Origin: Amycolatopsis sp. FBCC-B4732
GTDB lineage: Bacteria > Actinomycetota > Actinomycetes > Mycobacteriales > Pseudonocardiaceae
Length of the DNA stretch: 64,000 nt
Assembly: GCF_023008405.1 (NCBI RefSeq)
Contig: NZ_CP095376.1
Location: 3,310,001-3,374,000, forward strand
Direction: 5' to 3'
Under the pieces are notes generated by a model that saw only the letters and a list, made by a program, of their open reading frames with translations, ran no database searches and was not told the origin of the DNA. Within the stretch, counting starts at the first letter, position 1, and each line of letters starts with the position of its first letter. A program made the translations under genes and the position numbers. This document shows positions 42,955-52,009 of this stretch, piece by piece.

Positions 42955-44064
42955 GTGAAGACGAAGGCAGCCGTACTGTTCGATGCCGGGAAGCCGTTCG
43001 AGATCATGGAGCTCGACCTCGACGGGCCCGGTCCCGGTGAGGTGCTCATCAAGTACACCGCCGCCGGGTTGTGCCACTCGGATCTGCACCTGATCGACAA
43101 CGACCTGGTGCCGCGGTTCCCGATCATCGGCGGGCACGAGGGCGCCGGGGTCATCGAAGAGGTCGGCCCCGGTGTCACCAAGGTCGCGCCCGGCGACCAC
43201 GTCGTGTGCAGCTTCATCCCGAACTGCGGTACCTGCCGCTACTGCTCGACCGGCCGCCAGAACCTCTGCGACATGGGCGCCACCATCCTCGACGGCCACC
43301 TGCCCGACGGCACCTTCCGCTTCCACGGCGGCGGCCAGGACTTCGGCGCGATGTGCATGCTCGGCACGTTCTCCGAGCGCGCCACCATCTCGCAGCACTC
43401 GGTGGTCAAGGTCGACGACTGGCTGCCGCTGGAGACCGCGGTCCTGGTCGGCTGCGGCGTGCCCACCGGGTGGGCCACCGCCAACTACGCCGGCGGGGTC
43501 CGCGCCGGGGACACCACCGTCGTCTACGGGATCGGCGGCATCGGGATCAACGCCGTGCAGGGTGCCGCGCACGCCGGGGCGAAGTACGTCGTCGCGGTCG
43601 ATCCCGTCGAGTTCAAGCGGGAGGCTGCGCTCAAGTTCGGCGCCACCCACGCGTTCGCCACCGCGGCCGAAGCCGCCGAGAAGGTCAACGAGCTCACCTG
43701 GGGCCAGCTGGCCGACCAGGCGCTGATCACCGTCGGCACCGTGGAGGAGGACGTCGTCAGCGAAGCGTTCAACGTCGTCGGCAAGGGCGGCACCGTCGTC
43801 ATCACCGGGCTCGCCAACCCCGAGAAGCTCACCGTGCACGTCTCCGGCGGCGTCATGACGCTGTTCGAGAAGACGATCAAGGGCACGCTGTTCGGCTCGG
43901 CGAACCCGCAGTACGACATCGTCCGGCTGCTGCGGCTCTACGACGCCGGGAAGCTCAAGCTCGACGAGCTGGTCACCCGCAAGTACACCCTCGAGCAGGT
44001 CAACGAGGGCTATCAGGACCTGCGCGACGGGAAGAACATCCGCGGCGTGATCGTCCACGCGTAG
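42955..44064 (+). CDS. Nicotinoprotein (NDMA/mycofactocin-type) alcohol dehydrogenase
   Basis: The protein has 369 residues. It is a zinc-dependent medium-chain dehydrogenase. Catalytic zinc motifs AGLCHSDLHL and GGHEGAG, structural zinc CGTCRYCSTGRQNLC and the dinucleotide loop GIGGIG are intact. Opening KTKAAVLFDAGKPFEIMEL and the length match NDMA-dependent enzymes, which keep NAD bound and pass electrons to an external acceptor such as mycofactocin. GTG 42955 is preferred over ATG 42949, which lies on the AAGGAG. It is followed by an MftB-like gene and preceded by its likely activator. Confidence 0.9.
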   Translation: MKTKAAVLFDAGKPFEIMELDLDGPGPGEVLIKYTAAGLCHSDLHLIDNDLVPRFPIIGGHEGAGVIEEVGPGVTKVAPGDHVVCSFIPNCGTCRYCSTGRQNLCDMGATILDGHLPDGTFRFHGGGQDFGAMCMLGTFSERATISQHSVVKVDDWLPLETAVLVGCGVPTGWATANYAGGVRAGDTTVVYGIGGIGINAVQGAAHAGAKYVVAVDPVEFKREAALKFGATHAFATAAEAAEKVNELTWGQLADQALITVGTVEEDVVSEAFNVVGKGGTVVITGLANPEKLTVHVSGGVMTLFEKTIKGTLFGSANPQYDIVRLLRLYDAGKLKLDELVTRKYTLEQVNEGYQDLRDGKNIRGVIVHA

Positions 44065-44077
44065 CGGGGGGTCCACA

Positions 44078-44326
44078 ATGGACCTCGACGCGCCGTACCG
44101 GGTGAACCCCCACGAGCCCTTCGAGGTGCTCGTCCACCGCTGCGAGCACCGGGACGGGTGCCTGCTCGGGACTCCCGACGTGGTCCGCTTCGTCCGGGCG
44201 CTGGCGATGCACGCCACGGCGCGCGACGCGATCGACGCCGCCGAGCTCGGCGAGACCACGCGGGCCCGGGTGGTGGCGGCGCTCGAACACCTCGCCGCCA
44301 CCGGCGTCATCGTCGCCGAGCCGTGA
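44078..44326 (+). CDS. mftB-like: MftB-like mycofactocin precursor-binding protein
   Basis: The protein has 82 residues. PYRVNPHEPFEVLVHRCEHR, then DVVRFVRALAMHATARDAID and RVVAALEHLAATGVIV follow the order of the MftB RRE chaperone, which binds the MftA precursor peptide. The segment corresponding to VALRPE appears shortened. It begins 13 bp after the alcohol dehydrogenase and probably shares its transcript. No mftA, mftC or other mycofactocin gene is in the window, so it is either an orphan or a specialised partner. Confidence 0.55.
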   Translation: MDLDAPYRVNPHEPFEVLVHRCEHRDGCLLGTPDVVRFVRALAMHATARDAIDAAELGETTRARVVAALEHLAATGVIVAEP

Positions 44327-44331
44327 AACCC

Positions 44332-44368
44332 CCGGTGGCCACCGCGATCCCGACGCGGTGGCCACCGG
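44332..44368 (+). terminator. 15-bp perfect hairpin terminator
   Basis: CCGGTGGCCACCGCG (44332-44346) pairs with CGCGGTGGCCACCGG (44354-44368) around a 7-nt loop, 5 bp after the MftB-like stop. It ends the alcohol dehydrogenase transcript. Confidence 0.8.
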
Positions 44369-44399
44369 CTCCACAGGTACCAAGGCAAGCATCGACGAC

Positions 44400-44895
44400 A
44401 TCTGCCATGTCAGCCTCACCGCCGAACTTCTCGACTCGAGGACGCCGGCCCCAGATCAGCGGTGCGGGCGCATGCCGCGGCCAACTTCTGCCGCCAGGGC
44501 TCTTTCGCGAACGCGGGCAGACGCCGCTTGAGGGTCGCGTACGCCGACCTGCCTCCTCGACCACCCGCAGACTGTCCAGCTTGCTGGTCGGCTCGACGAT
44601 CCTTGCCAGCACCAGTAATCGGAACACCTCGTCACCACCAGCAGCCTCCTCCAACCCCCACAGCTGGTAGGCGTGGCCGAGCGCGTCCCACAGGTACTCC
44701 ATCCGCGACGACGTGATCGCAAGCGGCCCACCACCGGCCTGCAACGCCGCTGCCTCGCCACCGCCGTGAGCGCCTCCAACGCCGCATCGTCATGCGCCGA
44801 GCCGATGTGCTCGATGTCCCGCGACCCGCGGAGAACACGATCTGCACCGCAGATCTTCGCCGTTCACACGACGAAACCGCAGCTCAACAGCCGGC
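44400..44895 (-). pseudogene. IS1634-type transposase remnant
   Basis: Pieces of an IS1634-family transposase lie in several frames: FRRVN, VQIVFSAGRG, SRDIEHIGSAHDDAALEAL, SSRMEYLWDALGHAYQLWGL, DEVFRLLVLARIVEPTSKLD and YATLKRRLPAFAKEPWRQKL. The sequence is cut after LGPAS, before the conserved catalytic part. At least three frameshifts make it inactive, and no terminal inverted repeats were recognised. Confidence 0.75.
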
Positions 44896-44945
44896 ACCCT
44901 ACCCAAGATCAGCGATCTTGAGCCAAAGGCAGGTAAGGTGACGGA

Positions 44946-45293
44946 ATGGTCATGCGGGTGGCGATTCCCGTGCTGCCGTGCCGAGATGTGCAGGCAGCGC
45001 GGTCGTACTTCACGGACGTGCTCGGATTCGACACCATATTCACCTGGGAGACCCCACCCAGCTACGCGGCCGTGATCCGCGACACCGCCGAGTTCCACCT
45101 GTACGCCGAAAGCAGCGTCGGCCCGGCCAGGGTGACGGTTGTCGTCGACGACGTCGATTCCTGCCACGACGAGCTGCGCGCCCGCGGTGCCGACATCGTC
45201 GAGCCACTGGCCGACCGGCCCTACGGGATGCGCGACTTCAACGTACGGACACCCGATGGGCACTTGTTGATCTTCAGCCAGCCGCTTACCTAG
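44946..45293 (+). CDS. VOC/bleomycin-resistance-like protein
   Basis: The protein has 115 residues. AIPVLPCRDVQAARSYFTDV begins the VOC fold and DFNVRTPDGHLLIFSQPL ends it. This subgroup resembles bleomycin-binding and glyoxalase-like proteins; a substrate cannot be named. TAAGGT lies 6 nt before ATG 44946, indicating a leaderless mRNA. Being intact between two decayed genes, it may be a cargo survivor of an inserted segment. Confidence 0.83.
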   Translation: MVMRVAIPVLPCRDVQAARSYFTDVLGFDTIFTWETPPSYAAVIRDTAEFHLYAESSVGPARVTVVVDDVDSCHDELRARGADIVEPLADRPYGMRDFNVRTPDGHLLIFSQPLT

Positions 45294-45305
45294 TACGGGT
45301 GACCA

Positions 45306-45650
45306 TCAGCGGACCAGCCGGAAGAATGACCGGACCTCGTCGACGAACAACGCCGGCTGCTCGAACGCCGCGAAGTGGCCGCCCTTGCCGGGCTCGTTCC
45401 AGTACCGGATGTTCGGGAACCGGCGCTCCGCCCACCGCCGAGACGGGCGCTGCATTTTTTGGGGAAGACCGGACAGCCGGTGGGTACGGTCACCAGCGCG
45501 CCGGCCGGCCCGGAGATCCATTCGTTGACCTGCCGGAGGCTTTCCCAGTACAGCCGGGCGGATATCCGCTCGATCCCCCACCCAGGCGCGGCCGGCTTGT
45601 CGCTGAAGCCGTAACCGGGAAGCGATGGGCAGACCCCTAGGACCGGCCAC
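45306..45650 (-). pseudogene. Epoxide hydrolase/alpha-beta hydrolase remnant
   Basis: PSLPGYGFSDKPAAPGWGIERIS comes from the N-terminal half of an epoxide hydrolase, and RYWNEPGKGGHFAAFEQPAL with FVDEVRSFFRLVR is its C-terminus, in a different frame. Most of the intervening domain, with the cap and part of the catalytic core, is deleted; a frameshift lies at the T-run near 45453-45458. The gene is non-functional. Confidence 0.75.
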
Positions 45651-45731
45651 TTAGTGCGCAGAGCCAAGTCAGGTTGCCTGGTGGCAACCGATTCCCGCCT
45701 GCGTCTATGACAGTCGGACAGCACTCCTGGG

Positions 45732-47465
45732 TCACGGGCGCGGGGCGTTGCGCAGGTTGGCGCGCGCCAGGTCGACCATCTTGCCGACGCCGCCGTTGAG
45801 CACCGTCTTCGTCGCGCCCAAGGCGAAGCCGCGCACCATCTCGCCGGTGATCCGCGGCGGGATCGACAGCGCGTTCGGGTCGGTCACCACCTCGACGACC
45901 GCCGGGCCGGGGTGGGCGAACGCCTTCTCCAGCGCGCCGCGGACGTCGGCCGGGTCCTCGACCCGCTCGGCGAAGACGCCGCACGCGGCCGCGATCGCCG
46001 CGAAGTTCACCGGCGCGTGGTCGGTGCCGAAGTCCGGGAGCCCGTCGACCAGCATCTCCAGCTTCACCATGCCGAGCGTGGCGTTGTTGAACACCACGAC
46101 CTTCACCGGCACTTCGTAGGCCGGCAGCGTCAGCAGGTCGCCCATCAGCATGGCGAGCCCGCCGTCACCCGAGAGCGACACGACCTGGCGGCCCGGCTGG
46201 GACAGCTGCGCGCCGATCGCGTGCGGGAGCGCGTTCGCCATGCTGCCGTGCCGGAACGAGCCGAGCACGCGGCGGCGGCCGTTGGGGGTCAGGTAGCGCG
46301 CGGCCCAGACGTTGCCCATGCCGGTGTCGACGGTGAACACGGCGTCGTCCGCGGCGACCTCGTCGAGCACCGAAGCGACGTACTCCGGGTGGATCGGACG
46401 GCGCTGCTCGATCTTGCCCGTGTACGCGCCGACGACCTTCTCCAGCTTCCGCACGTGCTCGCGCAGCATCCGGTCCAGGTACGCGCGCTCGGTCCGCGGG
46501 CGCAGCAGCGGCAGCAGCGCGCGCAGCGTCTCCTTGACGTCGCCGTGCACCGCCAAGTCCAGCGGCGTGCGGCGGCCGAGGCGCGAAGCGTCGTGGTCGA
46601 CCTGGATCGTGCGCGCCTGCGGGAGGAACTTGTCGTACGGGAAGTCCGTGCCCAGCAACACGATCCGGTCGGCTTCGTGCATGGCGTCGTAGCAGGCGCC
46701 GTAGCCGAGCAGGCCGCTCATGCCGACGTCGAACGGGTTGTCGTACTGGATCCACTCCTTGCCGCCGAGCGAGTGCCCGACCGGGGCGGCTAGTTTTTCC
46801 GCCAGGGCCATGACTTCTTCGTGCGCGCCGCGGACGCCCGCGCCCGCGAACAGCATCACTTTCTCCCCCGAGTTCAGCAGGTCGGCGAGCTTCTGCACGG
46901 CGTCCGCGGACGGCACCGGCGGCGACGGCTCGACCAGCGGGAGCCGCTCGGTGAGCGGGCCGGTGGCCTTGCGGTCGGCGAGGTCGCCCGGGATGGTCAG
47001 CACCGCGACGCCGCCCTTGCCGACGGCGGCCTGGGTGGCGATGCGCAACAGCCGCGGCAGCTGCGCCGGGTCCGCGACGACCTCGCTGAAGTGGCTGCAC
47101 TCCGTGAAGAGGCGGTCCGGGTGGGTCTCCTGGAAGAACCCGGTGCCGATCTGGTTGGACGGGATGTGCGACGCGATCGCGAGCACCGGCGCGCCCGAGC
47201 GGTGGGCGTCGAACAGGCCGTTGATCAGGTGCAGGTTGCCCGGCCCGCAGCTGCCCGCGCACACCGCGAGCTTGCCGGTGACCTGCGCTTCGGCCGCCGC
47301 GGCGAAGGCGGCGGTCTCTTCGTGGCGGACGTGCACCCACTCGATGCCGTCGATGCGGCGCACGGCGTCGACGATCGGGTTCAAGCTGTCGCCGACGATG
47401 CCGTAGATGCGCTCGACGCCCGCGTCCCGCAGCGTCCTGACCAGTTGTTCTGCCACCGTAGCCAT
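45732..47465 (-). CDS. poxB: Pyruvate dehydrogenase (quinone)-like ThDP enzyme
   Basis: The protein has 577 residues, the length of PoxB. The ThDP-binding half has RHEETAAFAAAAEAQ with the cofactor-activating Glu, the middle a Rossmann-like domain, and the C-terminal half GDGGLAMLMGDLLTL with Asn of FNNATL for Mg-ThDP binding. It decarboxylates pyruvate oxidatively to acetate and passes electrons to quinone; acetolactate synthase-like activity is a less likely alternative. CAGGCT lies 6 nt before ATG 47465. It is divergent from a LysR gene, its probable regulator. Confidence 0.88.
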   Translation of the reverse strand: MATVAEQLVRTLRDAGVERIYGIVGDSLNPIVDAVRRIDGIEWVHVRHEETAAFAAAAEAQVTGKLAVCAGSCGPGNLHLINGLFDAHRSGAPVLAIASHIPSNQIGTGFFQETHPDRLFTECSHFSEVVADPAQLPRLLRIATQAAVGKGGVAVLTIPGDLADRKATGPLTERLPLVEPSPPVPSADAVQKLADLLNSGEKVMLFAGAGVRGAHEEVMALAEKLAAPVGHSLGGKEWIQYDNPFDVGMSGLLGYGACYDAMHEADRIVLLGTDFPYDKFLPQARTIQVDHDASRLGRRTPLDLAVHGDVKETLRALLPLLRPRTERAYLDRMLREHVRKLEKVVGAYTGKIEQRRPIHPEYVASVLDEVAADDAVFTVDTGMGNVWAARYLTPNGRRRVLGSFRHGSMANALPHAIGAQLSQPGRQVVSLSGDGGLAMLMGDLLTLPAYEVPVKVVVFNNATLGMVKLEMLVDGLPDFGTDHAPVNFAAIAAACGVFAERVEDPADVRGALEKAFAHPGPAVVEVVTDPNALSIPPRITGEMVRGFALGATKTVLNGGVGKMVDLARANLRNAPRP

Positions 47466-47535
47466 GCCCCCAGCCTGCCCCGCCCCGGCGCATGCGTCCA
47501 ATGCCTGATCGGCTGAACTTCCATACACTGGGCGC

Positions 47536-48438
47536 ATGGACGTCCAGATGCTGCGGCTCTTCCGCGAGGTCGCCGGCGGCGCGACCGTCACGGAGACCGC
47601 GGCCGGGGCCCACCTGACCCAGCCCGCGCTCTCCCGGGCCCTGCGGCGGCTGGAGCACGAAGCCGGCGCCGAGCTGTTCCGCCGGTCCGGGCGGCTGCTG
47701 CGGCTGACGCCGGCCGGGCACGTCTTCAAGCGGCACGCCGGCCTCGTGCTCGACCAGCTCGACCAGGGCCTGCGCGAAGTCGCCGACATCGTCGCGCCGG
47801 GGGCCGGCGTCGTGCCGCTGGCCTTCCTGCACACCTTCGGCACCTGGCTCGTGCCCGACGTCCTGAGCGGCTTCCTGCGCGAGCACGCGAGCACCCGCTT
47901 CGAGCTGCGGCAGCACGGCGAGGCCGGGCTCGAGGCGGAGTTGCTCGAGGGCACCGCGGACCTCGTCCTCACCAGCGGCGACCCCGGGCACCCCCAGCTG
48001 CACTGGGAACGCCTGCTCGTCGAGCCGTTGCGGCTGGCCGTCCCGCCGCACCACCGCCTCGCCGGGCGACACCGCGTCCGCCTCGCCGACGTCGCGGACG
48101 AGACGTTCATCCTGCTGCGCCCCGGTTACGCGCTGCGCGAAACGACCGAGCGGCTGTGCGCCGAGGCCGGGTTCGCCCCGCGCATCGGGTTCGAGGGCGA
48201 CGAAGTCGAGACGCTGCGCGGGCTCGTGACCGCCGGGCTCGGCGTGTCCGTGCTGCCGCTGCCGCACACGGCGGCGTTCCCGGCGCCGCACCTGGAACTG
48301 ACCGATGTGGACGCTGCCCGCGACATCGGGCTCGCGTGGGTGGCCGGGCGGAACCTCCCCGCACCCAGCGAAACCTTCCGGCGGCACGTGCTCGACACCG
48401 TTCCCGGGCGGTTCGACCGTCCACAAGGGACCATGTGA
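47536..48438 (+). CDS. LysR-family transcriptional regulator
   Basis: The protein has 300 residues. A LysR winged helix-turn-helix (VTETAAGAHLTQPALSRALR) lies at about 17-36, followed by the LysR substrate-binding domain. TACACT lies 6 nt before ATG 47536, so the mRNA is leaderless. Divergent arrangement with poxB over a 70-bp gap is the classical LysR-target layout, so it likely controls poxB in response to a pyruvate-linked signal. Confidence 0.9.
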   Translation: MDVQMLRLFREVAGGATVTETAAGAHLTQPALSRALRRLEHEAGAELFRRSGRLLRLTPAGHVFKRHAGLVLDQLDQGLREVADIVAPGAGVVPLAFLHTFGTWLVPDVLSGFLREHASTRFELRQHGEAGLEAELLEGTADLVLTSGDPGHPQLHWERLLVEPLRLAVPPHHRLAGRHRVRLADVADETFILLRPGYALRETTERLCAEAGFAPRIGFEGDEVETLRGLVTAGLGVSVLPLPHTAAFPAPHLELTDVDAARDIGLAWVAGRNLPAPSETFRRHVLDTVPGRFDRPQGTM

Positions 48439-48489
48439 GAATCGCCGTACGACCACGCAAAGTGACCGCCGGTGTGACAGGGTGGAGAC

Positions 48490-49584
48490 ATGGCCGCGCT
48501 GAGATCCTTCCTGACGTCCTGGACCTCCGTCACCCCCGTGCTCGGCATCCTCGTGCTCGCGCTCGCCTGGGGCCGCGACCTCGGCCCGGTCTTCGTGGCG
48601 ATCGTGGCGATCGCGCTCGGGGCGACCGTGCTGGCCGCGGTGCACCACGCGGAGGTCGTCGCGCACCGCGTCGGGGAGCCGTTCGGCTCGCTCGTGCTCG
48701 CGGTCGCGGTCACCGTCATCGAAGTCGCGCTGATCGTCACGATGATGGTCTCGGGCGGCCCGGACGCCGGCTCGCTGGCGCGCGACACCGTGTTCGCGGC
48801 GGTGATGATCACGACCAACGGCATCGTCGGCATCTCGCTCCTGGTCGGCGCCCGCCGCTACGGCGTCACCCTCTTCAACTCCGAAGGCAGCGGTGCCGCG
48901 CTGGCCACGGTCGCGACGCTGGCCACGCTGAGCCTGGTGCTGCCGACGTTCACCTCCAGCACGCCGGGCCCGGCGTTTTCCTCGGCGCAGCTGACGTTCG
49001 CCGCCGTCGCGTCCCTGGCGCTGTACGCCACGTTCGTGCTGACGCAGACCATGCGCCACCGCGACTTCTTCCTCCCGGTGGCGGCCGACGGCGAGGTCAA
49101 GGAAGACGACCACGCCGAGCCCCCGACGAACCGGGCGGCGCTGGGCAGCCTCGCGCTCCTGCTGATCGCCCTGGTCGCGGTGGTCGGCCTGGCGAAGGTG
49201 GAGTCCCCGGCGATCGAGGCGGGCGTCCGCGCGGCCGGCTTCCCGCAGTCGTTCGTCGGCGTGGTGATCGCCCTGCTGGTCCTGCTCCCGGAGACGCTCG
49301 CGGCCACGCGCGCCGCCCAGCGCGACCGGATGCAGATCAGCCTGAACCTCGCTTACGGCTCGGCGATCGCGAGCATCGGCCTGACGATCCCGGCGATCGC
49401 ACTGGCGTCGCTGTGGCTGCCGGGCGAGCTGCTGCTGGGCCTCGGCTCGACGCAGATCGTGCTGCTGGCGTTGACGGTGGTGGTGAGCGTCCTGACGGTG
49501 GTCCCGGGCCGGGCGACCCGCCTCCAGGGCGGCGTGCACCTGGTGCTGCTGGCGGGCTTCCTGGTGCTGGCCGTCAACCCCTGA
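48490..49584 (+). CDS. chaA: ChaA-type calcium/proton antiporter
   Basis: The protein has 364 residues and about 11 transmembrane helices. Two CaCA alpha-repeat-like regions are visible: HHAEVVAHRVGEPFGSLVLA with VTVIEVALIVTMM, and VLLPETLAATRAAQRDRMQ. The intervening loop EVKEDDHAEPP is acidic. It exports calcium or sodium in exchange for protons. ATG 48490 lies 6 nt after a CAGGGT box, and GGTGGAG could also serve as a ribosome site. A hairpin follows the stop. Confidence 0.88.
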   Translation: MAALRSFLTSWTSVTPVLGILVLALAWGRDLGPVFVAIVAIALGATVLAAVHHAEVVAHRVGEPFGSLVLAVAVTVIEVALIVTMMVSGGPDAGSLARDTVFAAVMITTNGIVGISLLVGARRYGVTLFNSEGSGAALATVATLATLSLVLPTFTSSTPGPAFSSAQLTFAAVASLALYATFVLTQTMRHRDFFLPVAADGEVKEDDHAEPPTNRAALGSLALLLIALVAVVGLAKVESPAIEAGVRAAGFPQSFVGVVIALLVLLPETLAATRAAQRDRMQISLNLAYGSAIASIGLTIPAIALASLWLPGELLLGLGSTQIVLLALTVVVSVLTVVPGRATRLQGGVHLVLLAGFLVLAVNP

Positions 49585-49597
49585 GAGCCCCCGGTCG

Positions 49598-49635
49598 TGA
49601 GTGGGAAACAGCGTTGGAACACCGTTTCCCACTCA
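49598..49635. terminator. Bidirectional hairpin between convergent genes
   Basis: TGAGTGGGAAAC (49598-49609) pairs perfectly with GTTTCCCACTCA (49624-49635) around a 14-nt loop. The right arm overlaps the stop codon of the SpoIIE gene. Confidence 0.65.
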
Positions 49636-52005
49636 TGAGCTCGCCGACCGGACCTCGATCCCCACCACGCACGTGTCGTCGTCGGTGTCCGCCGTGCTGT
49701 AGGTCAGCAGTGTGTCCAGCTGGTGCTCCAAGCCACCCTCGTGGCGCTCCACCAGGGTCACCAGCCGCGAGACCGTCTCCTGGACCGGGCGGTCGCGGCG
49801 CTCGATCAAGCCGTCCGTGTAGATCAGCAGGATGTCGCCCTCCGCCAGGCGGATCTCCTCCTCCTGGTACGTCACGTCCCGGACCGCGCCCAGGAGCGAG
49901 CCGCGGATCAGCGGCAGGGTCGTCACCTCGCCGTCGCGGTGGCGGACGATCGGGGGCAGGTGTCCCGCGCGCGCCCAGCGCAACGCCCGGGTCGCCGGGT
50001 CGTACACCGCCGCGACCGCGGTCGCCGTCACGTGGTCGGTGAGGTGGTAGGCGACCAGGTTCAGCCAGGTCAGCAGCTGCGCCGGGCCGGCGCCCGTCGC
50101 CGCGAGGCCCCGGAGCGCGTTGCGGAGGCTCACCATGCCCGTCGCCGCGTCGATGCCGTGGCCGGCGACGTCGCCGACGCACAGCAGCACCTCGCCGGTC
50201 GGCAGCGCGACCGCGTCGTACCAGTCGCCGCCGACCAGGTGCTCCTTCTCGGCCGGCCGGTAGCGGACGGCCGCGCGCAGGCCCGGCATGTCGATCGGCC
50301 CCTTGGCCGGCGGCATGATCGCGTGCTGCAGCTGTAGCGCGAGCCGGTTGCGCTCGATCGACTGCTGCTCGGTCTCGGCCAGCTTGTCCCGCGTCGCCGC
50401 GAGTGCCACCTCGGTCCAGTGCTGCGACGAGACGTCCTGGTAGGCGCCGCGCACGGCGAGCAGCTCGCCGGCCGCGTCGGCGACCGGCTCGGCGACCACC
50501 CGGATGTGCCGGGCGACGCCGTCGGAGCGCTGCAGCCGGAACGCCGTCGAGGACGGGCGCTGGTGGTGCAGCACCGCCCGCAGGAACCGGCCGATCGCCG
50601 GCCCGTCGTCGGGGTGCGCGTGCGTGGCCAGTTCGTGCAGCGACAGCGGCGTGGCGGTCGGCGGCAGGCCGTACAGCGCGAACAGCTCGGTGTTCCAGGT
50701 GATCGTCCCGGTCACGACGTTCTCCTCGAACCCGCCGATCCGGCCGAGCCGCTGGGCGTGCTGCAGCAGCACGGCGAGCTTCGCCGCGTCGTCCTGGATG
50801 CGCAGGATGAGCAGCACGTTGCCGGCGAACCGGGTCACGCTCACGTCGGTGTGCACCGTCAGCGGCACCTGGTCGACGAGGGTGGTGACCGGCAGGCTGC
50901 CCGCGCGGAACGGCTCGCCGGTCGCGTAGACGCGGCGGATCTTGTCGAGCAGGCCGCTCTCCTCGGCCGCCAGCGGGTACGCCTCCAGCAGGCGGGTGCC
51001 GACGATCCGGCTGCGGGGACGGCCGCCGGGGTCGGCGAACCGGACGTTGGCGTGGTGGATGCGGAAGTCGGTGAGCCGGCCGCCGTCGACGCAGGGCGAC
51101 AGCAGCACCGCCGGGTCGTGCAGGCCGTCGACGAAGTCCACCAGCTCGCTGAGGAAGTCCCCGGACCCGGCGGCCACCGGCGCGACCACGCCGTCCCACG
51201 TGTCGAGCGTGTGCCCGCACAGCTCGGCCAGCGCCTCCAGCTGACGGCGCTGCCGCCCGGGCTCGGCGGGCAGCGGCTCGGGCCAGCACATCTCGACGAC
51301 GCCGATGATCCGGCCGCCGGTGCCGGTGGGCACCGCGACGCGCCCGCCGCCGGAGAGGGTGTGCTGCCCGAGCGAGGGCAGCCCGGCGCCGGACAGCGTC
51401 GGGTACCAGACCGTGTCGCGTTCGAGCAGCGCGTTGCGGGCCGGCGTCGCCACCCCGGGCGGGACGTACCGCCAGCGGGCCGCCTCTTCGGCGGAGAACC
51501 CCGCCGACCCGGCCAGCGTGAGCGAACCGTCCGGCCCGGCGAGCCACACCGCGACGGCGGTCGCGCCGAGCGGGCGCAGCGCGTGCTCCAGGATGGACTC
51601 CGCGACGCGCTGGGTGTCCCCCGCCGCGAGCACCCCGCTTTCCGCGGTGCGCAGCCGCACCGCGACGGAGTCTTCGCCCTCCGCGCGGGCCAGGAACTCC
51701 TGCGCCACTTCGGTGATGCGGTCCTCGGCCGCTTCGCCGACGACGTCCGCGGCGAACTCCAGCGGCGTCAGCCCGGCCCGCCCGGCGAGGCTTTCCAGCT
51801 GCCGGGCGGCGTCGGCGGGCGTGCAGTGGAGGCGTTCCATCAGCACGCCCTTGGCCAGCTCGATCAGCGCGCGGCCGTCGGCGACGGCGTGCGCGTGGTC
51901 GACCTCGCCGCGCAGCCTGGCGACGGTCTCGGCGAGCCGGGCCAGGTTGGCCGACACCTCGGCCGGGCGCCCCGGGACCGGGAGCAGCTCTTCGTCGGCG
52001 GTCAC
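49633..52005 (-). CDS. ANTAR-GAF-PAS-SpoIIE (PP2C) signalling phosphatase
   Basis: The protein has 790 residues. Near the N-terminus (about 40-90) an ANTAR RNA-binding domain is marked by ALIELAKGVLMERLHCTPAD. Next come a GAF domain (about 125-270), two PAS-like domains (about 280-530; the second has GRIGGFEENVVTGTITWN) and a C-terminal SpoIIE PP2C phosphatase (VGGDWYDAVALPTG, VGDVAGHGIDAA, YTDGLIERRD). Such proteins dephosphorylate anti-sigma antagonist proteins. GTG 52005 lies 5 bp after the hybrid kinase stop, so the two are co-transcribed. The ANTAR-PP2C combination is rare. Confidence 0.88.
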   Translation of the reverse strand: MTADEELLPVPGRPAEVSANLARLAETVARLRGEVDHAHAVADGRALIELAKGVLMERLHCTPADAARQLESLAGRAGLTPLEFAADVVGEAAEDRITEVAQEFLARAEGEDSVAVRLRTAESGVLAAGDTQRVAESILEHALRPLGATAVAVWLAGPDGSLTLAGSAGFSAEEAARWRYVPPGVATPARNALLERDTVWYPTLSGAGLPSLGQHTLSGGGRVAVPTGTGGRIIGVVEMCWPEPLPAEPGRQRRQLEALAELCGHTLDTWDGVVAPVAAGSGDFLSELVDFVDGLHDPAVLLSPCVDGGRLTDFRIHHANVRFADPGGRPRSRIVGTRLLEAYPLAAEESGLLDKIRRVYATGEPFRAGSLPVTTLVDQVPLTVHTDVSVTRFAGNVLLILRIQDDAAKLAVLLQHAQRLGRIGGFEENVVTGTITWNTELFALYGLPPTATPLSLHELATHAHPDDGPAIGRFLRAVLHHQRPSSTAFRLQRSDGVARHIRVVAEPVADAAGELLAVRGAYQDVSSQHWTEVALAATRDKLAETEQQSIERNRLALQLQHAIMPPAKGPIDMPGLRAAVRYRPAEKEHLVGGDWYDAVALPTGEVLLCVGDVAGHGIDAATGMVSLRNALRGLAATGAGPAQLLTWLNLVAYHLTDHVTATAVAAVYDPATRALRWARAGHLPPIVRHRDGEVTTLPLIRGSLLGAVRDVTYQEEEIRLAEGDILLIYTDGLIERRDRPVQETVSRLVTLVERHEGGLEHQLDTLLTYSTADTDDDTCVVGIEVRSASS

Positions 52006-52009
52006 CCGA

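Noticed and set aside
46165..49632. Minus-strand open frame of about 1,155 codons across poxB, LysR and chaA
   Set aside because: It crosses three well-supported genes on both strands and has a low-complexity Arg/Gln/Asp composition.
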